A stretch of 64,000 nt of DNA, from assembly GCA_964516925.1 (NCBI GenBank), contig CAZEXL010000004.1, forward strand, positions 27,545 through 91,544, read 5' to 3'. Both the position numbers and the translations under genes were made by a program. This stretch comes from CAG-552 sp964516925. GTDB lineage: Bacteria > Bacillota > Clostridia > Christensenellales > Pumilibacteraceae. Positions 58,567 to 64,000 of this stretch are shown piece after piece; position 1 is the stretch's first letter, and every line of letters begins with the position of its first letter. The notes under the pieces are model-generated. The model was not told where the DNA came from, did not search any database, and saw only the letters and a list, made by a program, of their open reading frames with translations.

Positions 58567-58956
58567 ATGGCAGTTAAAAAGACTACTACAAGAAAAAAGA
58601 TTACTAAAAATATCGACAAAGGACAGGTTCATATCCAGTCCTCGTTCAACAACACCCTTATCACAATCACGGACGATCAGGGTAACGCAATTTGTCAGTG
58701 CAGCGCAGGCGCGTTAGGCTTTAAGGGCTCGCGTAAGTCTACTCCGTTCGCAGCTCAGCAGGCTTGCGAAAAGGCGGCAATGACTGCTAAAGAGCACGGA
58801 CTTAAAAGCGTTGACGTATTCGTAAAAGGCCCCGGCTCCGGACGCGAATCTTCCATTCGCGCATTGGAAGTTGCAGGACTTACCGTTACGTCCATTACCG
58901 ACGTTTCGCCCATTCCGCACAACGGATGCCGCGCACCCAAGCGCCGCAGAGTATAA
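58567..58956 (+). CDS. rpsK: 30S ribosomal protein uS11
   Basis: A 129-residue platform protein. Marks: VHIQSSFNNTLITITDDQGNAI, SAGALGFKGSRKSTPFAAQ, VKGPGSGRESSIRALEVAGL and the PHNGCRAPKRRRV end. Length normal. Confidence 0.98.
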   Translation: MAVKKTTTRKKITKNIDKGQVHIQSSFNNTLITITDDQGNAICQCSAGALGFKGSRKSTPFAAQQACEKAAMTAKEHGLKSVDVFVKGPGSGRESSIRALEVAGLTVTSITDVSPIPHNGCRAPKRRRV

Positions 58957-58971
58957 GGAGGAGCATAGTTT

Positions 58972-59592
58972 ATGGCAAGAATCAGATGTGCAGATTGCAA
59001 AAAATGCAGAAGAGAAGGTCAGAAGCTTTTCTTAAAGGGAGAGCGTTGCACCACCAAGAAGTGCGCTATGGAGCGTAGACCGGTTGCTCCCGGACAGCAC
59101 GGCGCAGCAAGGAAGAAGAATTCAGAATACGCTATTCAGCTTCGCGAAAAGCAAAAGGCTAAGCGCGCATACGGTTTGCTCGAAAAGCAGTTCCGTTCGT
59201 ACTACGACAGAGCTACTCACATCAAGGGCGTAACCGGCGAAAACATGCTTATGCTTTTGGAGTGTCGTCTTGACAACGTTGTTTATCGTATGGGCATCGG
59301 CTCTAGCCGTACTCAGTCCCGTCAGATCGTTAACCACGGTCATATCACGGTAAACGGCAAGGTAGTGAACATTCCCAGCTTTATCGTAAAGGCAGGCGAC
59401 GTAATTTCCATTAAGGAAAGCAAGCAGGACAACGCAATGTTCAAAGAGTTGCGCGGTGCGAAAATCGTTATGCCTAAGTGGGTAGAGTTCAATACCGAAA
59501 CTTTTGTAGGTAAAATTATCGAGCTGCCCAAGCGCGAAGATATCGACCTTAATATCAACGAGCAGCTTATTGTCGAGTTGTATTCCAAGTAA
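58972..59592 (+). CDS. rpsD: 30S ribosomal protein uS4, zinc-binding type
   Basis: A 206-residue early-assembly protein. N-terminal cysteines (CADCKKCRREGQKL...CTTKKC) form the zinc site of the C+ type. The S4 RNA-binding domain is LDNVVYRMGIGSSRTQSRQIVNHGHITVNGK-like (about 98-130). Gram-positive uS4 often represses its own synthesis; no such site is obvious here. Confidence 0.97.
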   Translation: MARIRCADCKKCRREGQKLFLKGERCTTKKCAMERRPVAPGQHGAARKKNSEYAIQLREKQKAKRAYGLLEKQFRSYYDRATHIKGVTGENMLMLLECRLDNVVYRMGIGSSRTQSRQIVNHGHITVNGKVVNIPSFIVKAGDVISIKESKQDNAMFKELRGAKIVMPKWVEFNTETFVGKIIELPKREDIDLNINEQLIVELYSK

Positions 59593-59652
59593 TAGTTTAA
59601 GTATTAGTTAGATATAATTCAAAGCATACCTAAATAAGGAGAATGATTTATA

Positions 59653-60606
59653 ATGATGGAAATCGAAAGACCGGAAATCACACTAGAGGAAAGCGCAGAT
59701 TTTAGATATGGTAAGTTTGTCGTAGAGCCTTTGGAGCGTGGTTACGGTATAACTTTGGGCAATGCTCTGAGAAGAGTGCTTTTGTCTGCGCTCCCCGGCA
59801 CGGCTGTTGTCGGCATTATGATCGCAGGCGTAAGCCATGAGTTCAGCACGATTAAGGGCGTAAAAGAGGACGTAGCGGATATTATTCTTAATCTTAAGGG
59901 TCTTAACCTTAAAGCGAATTATTCCGACCGTTCGATGAAAAAGACGTTAAGGATCGAAAAGAGCGAACCGGGTATCGTTACTGCCGCAGATATCGAGCAG
60001 GATCCCGAAATCGAAATTCTCAATCCGGACCTTTACATTTGCACGCTCGACGAAGGCGCTAAGCTTAGCATGGATCTTATTGTTGCGCAAGGACGCGGAT
60101 ACGTCGTTGCCGAAAACAACAAAGACGCTTCTCAGCCGATAGGGTATATTGCGATAGATTCTATCTTTACCCCCGTAAAGGCTGCAAGTTACTCGGTAAC
60201 TACGACGCGCGTAGGACAAAGCATCGACTACGATAAGCTTACTATCGAGGTTAAAACCGACGGTTCGCTTTCGGCGCGTGACGTGTTGTCGCTTGCCGCT
60301 AAAGCAATCGAAGATCATATCAAGATTTTCGTATCGCTTTCCGATACGATATCCAAAATGGGCATTTTGATTGAGTCGCAAGCAAATCCCAAAACGCAGA
60401 TTCTCGAAATGAGCATCGAAGACATGGATTTGTCCGTTCGCAGCTACAACTGCCTCAAACGTGCCAATATTCATACCGTAGAAGATTTAACTCAAAAATC
60501 GGAAGACGATATGCTTAAGGTTCGTAACCTCGGCCGCAAGTCGCTTGACGAAGTTATCGCCAAGCTTAACAGCTACGGCTTAGAGCTTAAGAAAAGTGAA
60601 GAATAA
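59653..60606 (+). CDS. rpoA: DNA-directed RNA polymerase alpha subunit
   Basis: A 317-residue subunit that nucleates RNA polymerase. N-terminal domain: FVVEPLERGYGITLGNALRRVLLSALPG, GVKEDVADIILNLKGL. C-terminal DNA-binding domain: LSVRSYNCLKRANIHTVEDL and LGRKSLDEVIAKL. Start at the first of two adjacent ATGs (59653), after AAGGAGAATG. Confidence 0.98.
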   Translation: MMEIERPEITLEESADFRYGKFVVEPLERGYGITLGNALRRVLLSALPGTAVVGIMIAGVSHEFSTIKGVKEDVADIILNLKGLNLKANYSDRSMKKTLRIEKSEPGIVTAADIEQDPEIEILNPDLYICTLDEGAKLSMDLIVAQGRGYVVAENNKDASQPIGYIAIDSIFTPVKAASYSVTTTRVGQSIDYDKLTIEVKTDGSLSARDVLSLAAKAIEDHIKIFVSLSDTISKMGILIESQANPKTQILEMSIEDMDLSVRSYNCLKRANIHTVEDLTQKSEDDMLKVRNLGRKSLDEVIAKLNSYGLELKKSEE

Positions 60607-60618
60607 GGAGATACGACA

Positions 60619-61131
60619 ATGGAACAGAGAAAATTAGGTAGAGCGACCGACCAAAGAATGGCGCTTTTAAGAAATCAAACCACGCAGTTGTTGTGGTACG
60701 GACGTATAGAAACTACTTTGGAAAGAGCTAAAGAGGTTTCGCGTATGGCTGAAAAGATTTTAACCAAGGCTATCAATACCTATCTTGACACCGTAAAAAA
60801 GGTTGAAACTCGCAAAGACGACAAGGGTAAGGATATTCAGGTTGAACTTGTTAACGACGGTCCCAAAAAGCTCGCTGCACGCCGTGCTATTATGAGAGTT
60901 TTGTACGACATTCCCGAACTCCGTCAGCAGAAGGAGAGCAAGGATTCCTTTAAGCAAAGAACTCATAACATCAAGCATCCGCTCGTAGAGAAAATCTTCA
61001 ACGAGTATGCGCCCAAGTACGACGAAAGAGCAAAGAACAGCAACAATAATTACGGTGGATACACCAGAGTTATCAAGCTCGGACTTCGTCGTGGCGACGC
61101 TGCCGAAACCGCAGTGATCGAGTTGGTTTAA
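60619..61131 (+). CDS. rplQ: 50S ribosomal protein bL17, long form
   Basis: A 170-residue protein near the tunnel exit; many bacteria have about 115-125. The standard start (RKLGRATDQRMALLRNQTTQLLWYGRIETT) and end (GGYTRVIKLGLRRGDAAETAVIELV) are split by an insertion of about 45 charged residues (about 58-105), a form also seen in other gut Clostridia. Last gene of the superoperon. Confidence 0.96.
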   Translation: MEQRKLGRATDQRMALLRNQTTQLLWYGRIETTLERAKEVSRMAEKILTKAINTYLDTVKKVETRKDDKGKDIQVELVNDGPKKLAARRAIMRVLYDIPELRQQKESKDSFKQRTHNIKHPLVEKIFNEYAPKYDERAKNSNNNYGGYTRVIKLGLRRGDAAETAVIELV

Positions 61132-61171
61132 TTAGTCGCGAGTGCGACGGTTGCCACAAATAACCAAAACC

Positions 61172-61205
61172 AAAAGACAGTACTGTAAACGTACTGTCTT
61201 TTTTA
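61172..61205 (+). terminator. Terminator of the ribosomal superoperon
   Basis: Perfect 10-bp stem AAGACAGTAC / GTACTGTCTT with a short loop, then TTTTTTA. An R1 repeat starts at once after it. Confidence 0.9.
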
Positions 61206-61876
61206 GTTACTTTTCTTTAGAAAAAGAAAAGTAACCAAAAGAAACTTAAACCAATAATAGTCGCACTCCGCCATTTTGTCATCCTGAGCCGCAAAGGCGA
61301 AGGATCTCGCGGAAGCGAAACGTATGTTAGCACTGCAGTAACAGCAGAAAACAACCTAAAACCATACGTCATTGCGAGGAGCGAAGCGACGCGGCAATCT
61401 CGTTACTTTTCTTTCGAAAAGAAAAGTAACCAAAAGAAACTTAAACTTGGGTTACGTACACCTAATCCATACGTCATTGCGAAGGGACCCCTGCGGCAAT
61501 CTCTCCGTTAAACTCTTACCTCTCGGCGCAATTAAGCGTAAAAATCCCGACCTAATGTCATCCTGAGCATAAGCGAAGGATCTCGCGGAAGCGAAACCAT
61601 CTTGTTATTGCGAGTTAGTGCAGCAAACGCGGCAATCTCTCCGTGTAACTATTTTCTCTCGGCATAATCAAGCGCAAAAATTCCGACCTAATGTCATCCT
61701 GAGCGTAAGCGAAGGATCTCGCGGAAGCGAAACCATCTTGTTATTGCGAGTTTGTGCAGCAAACGCGGCATCTCTCCGTAAAACTCTTACCTCTCGGCGC
61801 AAGTAAACCACTAAAGCTTACAAAACTTCCTATCAAGTTTCTTTCGCTTACCTTTCTTTGCCTAAAGAAAGGTAAG
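61206..61876. repeat. Non-coding repeat block with R1, R2 and R3 copies
   Basis: R1 copies at 61206-61250, 61402-61445 and 61847-61875. R2 copies at 61278-61320, 61558-61596 and 61692-61732, all in the CATCCTGAG...AGGATCTCGCGG form. R3 copies near 61369-61400, 61474-61508, 61610-61645 and 61738-61780. The order R2-R3 with the tail CTCTCGGC repeats three times. Frames 61372-61566 and 61618-61806 lie within repeats and are not genes. Confidence 0.85.
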
Positions 61877-61919
61877 AGTGTGCTTTATAAAACGCAATAA
61901 CCATGCGCAAAATAATAAC

Positions 61920-62168
61920 ATGGAATACAAAAAAACATACGTAGCCGTAGTTCTTTTGGTCGACGACTGCGGCAAAATAACGCCGCTAAGCATAATAGTC
62001 GACGGTAAAAAATTCGACGCGGATAAAGTGCTGTCGCGTACTAATGCTCCGCCGTCCCACGTGGGCGGCTTGCTTACCGCAAGATACGAACTGCGCATTT
62101 TAGGCAAAACCATTTGTCTATATCGCGAATATGACGGAAGATGGTTCATCGAGCAGCCTCGCCGATAA
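61920..62168 (+). CDS. Small conserved-looking protein of unknown function
   Basis: An 82-residue beta-rich protein: VAVVLLVDDCGKITPLSIIV, DGKKFDADKVLSR, GGLLTARYELRILGKTICLYRE, ending DGRWFIEQPRR. The layout (D-GKITPL...GKKF-D-VL...RY-IRGK...LF...WF-E) is like small proteins of Firmicutes that I recall near dinB-type polymerase genes; there is none here, and the link is from memory only. An in-frame extension to 61878 runs into the repeat. No good ribosome binding site, which lowers confidence. Confidence 0.55.
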   Translation: MEYKKTYVAVVLLVDDCGKITPLSIIVDGKKFDADKVLSRTNAPPSHVGGLLTARYELRILGKTICLYREYDGRWFIEQPRR

Positions 62169-62241
62169 ATTAATTTTATATATGCCACGACGTTGTCGTG
62201 TTTTGTGTGCTATGCTGTAGTAAATGAGTAGAGGTGACAGC

Positions 62242-62313
62242 ATGGGCTTTATTTTAATTGTTATTATAGTAGTTTTTGGCGGCGCGTTTTTAAAAGAGCT
62301 GCTAAAGAAGTAA
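62242..62313 (+). CDS. Predicted 23-residue membrane peptide
   Basis: MGFILIVIIVVFGGAFLKEL followed by LKK, a single transmembrane helix with a short basic end. AGAGGTG lies 7 bases before the ATG, and there is a palindrome CACGACGTTGTCGTG with TTTTG at 62186-62204 upstream. An ATG at 62224 would add six residues but lacks a ribosome binding site. No promoter is clear. Function unknown; it could be a toxin-like or regulatory small membrane protein, or chance. Confidence 0.45.
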   Translation: MGFILIVIIVVFGGAFLKELLKK

Positions 62314-62366
62314 ATCTCAAACAGCAATATCCGTAAACAAAAGTCCGCTTTTGAACAAGCGGGCGA

Positions 62367-62654
62367 TTAAAGGCTGTTTAAAAAGTCATTCAAAAGCGAT
62401 TTTTGTTTTTCGTTAAGGGAAGAAACTTTGTCGACAAAGTTATCTTCCTTTTTTTCTGCAAAAAAATCGCAAAGCGTAATTCCAAAGGCAAAGCATATTG
62501 CGTCCAATGTTTCGATGGTTGGGCATTTTTCTCCTTTTTCAAGTACCGTAATGTAGCTTGGCGCAACGCCCGAACGGGTGGCAAGGGTTCCTTTTTTCCA
62601 GCCACGTGCTTCCCGTAATTCTTTTATTTTTTTACCTACTAGTTTTTTATCCAT
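62367..62654 (-). CDS. XRE-family regulator, controller-like, of the methyltransferase locus
   Basis: A 95-residue Cro/C1-type protein: LVGKKIKELREARGWKKGTLA, then TRSGVAPSYITVLEKGEKCPTIETLDAICFAFGI-type core and a short C-terminal helix (SSLNEKQKSLLNDFLNSL). Size and position, divergent from a methyltransferase gene with palindromic operators between, match controller (C) proteins of restriction-modification systems (inference). Start at ATG 62654; an in-frame TTG at 62669 is possible. Confidence 0.82.
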   Translation of the reverse strand: MDKKLVGKKIKELREARGWKKGTLATRSGVAPSYITVLEKGEKCPTIETLDAICFAFGITLCDFFAEKKEDNFVDKVSSLNEKQKSLLNDFLNSL

Positions 62655-62674
62655 ATAAATGTATTCCAAAATTC

Positions 62675-62766
62675 ACTATAGTTATATTTTATACTTTTTA
62701 CAGATAAAAACATACACTATAGTTTGACTTTTGTTCACTATAGTGGTATAATTACTAAACTATAGT
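62675..62766. promoter_or_regulatory. Operator array: four copies of the palindrome ACTATAGT
   Basis: ACTATAGT occurs at 62675-62682, 62716-62723, 62737-62744 and 62759-62766. The last three are spaced 21 and 22 bases, two helical turns, and sit just before the -35 box, between the boxes, and just after the -10 box of the promoter at 62724. The first lies near the regulator's own start. Confidence 0.8.
62724..62752 (+). promoter_or_regulatory. Promoter of the methyltransferase genes
   Basis: TTGACT (62724-62729), 17-base spacer, TATAAT (62747-62752) preceded by GTGG. One operator copy occupies the spacer. Confidence 0.8.
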
Positions 62767-62783
62767 TAAAAAGCGAGTAGACA

Positions 62784-63467
62784 ATGGAAAAAACCGTAAC
62801 GCCAAAAAAACAAACAAAGTCCAAAGAGCGTGTGCGTGAACGAGGGGAAGTCTTTACCAACGAACGTGAAGTTAAGGCAATGTGCGACCTAGTAAAAGAC
62901 GAAACCGAGCGCATAGACAGTAGATTTTTAGAACCTGCATGTGGTGACGGCAACTTTTTAGCTGAAATTCTTACACGAAAACTTGCGGTAGTTAAGCGTA
63001 AGTACAAAAAAAGCATGCTAGATTACGAAAAGAATGCAGTGCTTGCATTATCGAGTTTATACGGCGTCGATATTATGCAAGATAACGTTATTGCGTGCAG
63101 AGAAAGGCTATTTGATATTTGGGATAAAGAATATAAATTGGTTTGCAAAAATGATACTAGCGATCAAACGCGTGAAGCCGTTAAGTTTATACTTGCCAAA
63201 AATATTGTTTGCGGCAATGCTTTAACGCTCAAATGTGTAGACGAAAATTGTAATGATACAAATGAACCGATTGTATTTTCGGAATGGGCATTTATAACCG
63301 GCGCTCAAATGCAACGTCAAGATTATACGTTTGCTCACCTGCTTGAAATGAACAGCAAAAAAGACCAAGCTAAAAAACAGCAATTAATGTTTAATGAAAA
63401 GCAAGACGAAGGTAAATTTTTACGTCGTTACGTAACTCATTATAGGAGAGTGCAAGATAGTGAGTGA
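62784..63467 (+). CDS. DNA adenine methyltransferase-like protein lacking a visible NPPY motif
   Basis: A 227-residue protein related to the amino-terminal part of N6-adenine methyltransferases: RGEVFTNEREVKAMCDLV, the SAM-binding motif I FLEPACGDGNFLAEIL (about 51-66) and motif II YGVDIMQDNV. The catalytic NPPY (motif IV) expected further on is absent; the C-terminal part reads VFSEWAFITGAQMQRQDYTF instead. It overlaps the next methyltransferase-like gene by 8 bases, suggesting a two-part enzyme or a specificity/partner subunit (inference). The ribosome binding site is weak. Confidence 0.75.
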   Translation: MEKTVTPKKQTKSKERVRERGEVFTNEREVKAMCDLVKDETERIDSRFLEPACGDGNFLAEILTRKLAVVKRKYKKSMLDYEKNAVLALSSLYGVDIMQDNVIACRERLFDIWDKEYKLVCKNDTSDQTREAVKFILAKNIVCGNALTLKCVDENCNDTNEPIVFSEWAFITGAQMQRQDYTFAHLLEMNSKKDQAKKQQLMFNEKQDEGKFLRRYVTHYRRVQDSE

Positions 63468-64000
63468 TAATTTGTTTAACAAAGTTTATAATCCGGACGT
63501 ATTATCGTGTCTTGCAAACCTATCTAACGACGAGGTGTTTACGCCACCCGAAATTGCGAATCAAATGCTTGATTTGTTGCCGCAAGAATTGTTTTCAAAT
63601 CCCGACACAACGTTTTTAGACCCTGCATGCAAAACAGGCGTGTTTTTGCGCGAGATTGCAAAACGCCTTATTAAGGGGCTAGAACCGCAATTCCCCGACT
63701 TGCAAGACCGTATCGACCATATTTTTCACAAGCAACTTTTTGGAATTGCAATAACTGAACTTACAAGTTTACTTTCTCGCCGCGGAATCTATTGCAGTAA
63801 GTATCCCAACAGCGAATTTTCGGTAACGAAATTTAGCACTGCCGACGGAAACATTCGCTACAAAAGAATTCCGCATGTTTGGCAAAACGGAAAATGTAGG
63901 TATTGCGGCGCAAGTCAAGAACAATACGACCGCGGCAAAGATTTAGAAACACACGCTTACGAATTTATTCACACCGATCATCCGGAGAAATTATTTAATA
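63460..64000 (+). CDS. Second methyltransferase/restriction-type gene, cut by window end
   Basis: Open from GTG 63460 (AGGAGAG 10 bases upstream) to the window edge, at least 180 residues, no stop. It has NDEVFTPPEIANQMLDLLP, then motif I FLDPACKTGVFLREI (about 50-64), LFGIAITELTSLLSRRGIYC, and a possible zinc site CRYCG. This is the arrangement of Eco57I-like/type III-related DNA methylases and combined restriction-modification enzymes. The catalytic NPPY would lie beyond the window. It overlaps the previous gene by 8 bases. Base composition is more AT-rich than the ribosomal genes, consistent with transfer. Confidence 0.78.
   Translation, partial: MSDNLFNKVYNPDVLSCLANLSNDEVFTPPEIANQMLDLLPQELFSNPDTTFLDPACKTGVFLREIAKRLIKGLEPQFPDLQDRIDHIFHKQLFGIAITELTSLLSRRGIYCSKYPNSEFSVTKFSTADGNIRYKRIPHVWQNGKCRYCGASQEQYDRGKDLETHAYEFIHTDHPEKLFN

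Noticed and set aside
61372..61806. Two frames after the ribosomal operon
   Set aside because: They translate R1-R3 repeats, and similar peptides appear at other repeat copies.

Overview
The window looks like a chromosomal segment of an anaerobic, fermentative Firmicutes species of the Clostridia type. The evidence is the S10-spc-alpha ribosomal gene order ending adk-map-KOW protein-infA-rpmJ-rpsM-rpsK-rpsD-rpoA-rplQ, the zinc-binding forms of uS14, bS18, uS4 and adenylate kinase, strong GGAGG ribosome binding sites, sigma-A style promoters, and surface proteins built from BspA-type leucine-rich and InlB-type repeats. No rRNA gene is present, so a finer placement is not supported.

Layout. 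1-7.9 kb: one operon for threonine/glycine breakdown (kbl, lipoate ligase, dihydrolipoyl dehydrogenase, gcvT, gcvH, gcvPA, gcvPB), which is a complete glycine cleavage system with its own lipoylation enzyme. 7.9-18.2 kb: an accessory stretch with three XRE-type regulators, two paralogous TM2-like membrane proteins, tRNA-Gly, an SGNH hydrolase, a DegV protein, a CopZ-like/TtcA-like pair, a tandem array of truncated tRNA-Thr units leading into an intact tRNA-Thr, a small lipoprotein, a TSUP transporter and an HD alarmone-hydrolase-like protein. 18.7-26.8 kb: one 2701-residue secreted subtilase. 27.1-31.1 kb: rpsF-ssb-rpsR, an ABC-F protein and an L-cysteine desulfidase-like protein. 31.8-42.6 kb: a six-gene oligopeptide-importer operon whose surface parts are all enlarged and whose OppD ATPase is fused to a 12-helix membrane region. 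42.7-44.4 kb: a small membrane protein and asnS. 45.3-61.1 kb: the ribosomal protein/secY/rpoA superoperon. 61.9-64.0 kb: small proteins and the start of a restriction-modification-like locus, with an XRE regulator divergent from two methyltransferase-like genes that run off the window.

How the parts fit. The giant protease, the expanded peptide importer, the cysteine desulfidase-like protein and the threonine-to-glycine-to-C1 operon together suggest growth on peptides and amino acids (inference). Gaps between operons are filled with three families of short inverted repeats. Copies differ by paired base changes that preserve the hairpins, and several copies start right after stop codons.

Most unusual items: the tandem 5'-half tRNA-Thr array with its own promoter, the OppD fusion carrying a threefold 4-helix repeat, the covarying hairpin repeats at gene ends, an operator array of four ACTATAGT sites at the methyltransferase locus, two genes that appear to be transcribed without a leader, and an ABC-F protein with one ATP site degraded on both sides.
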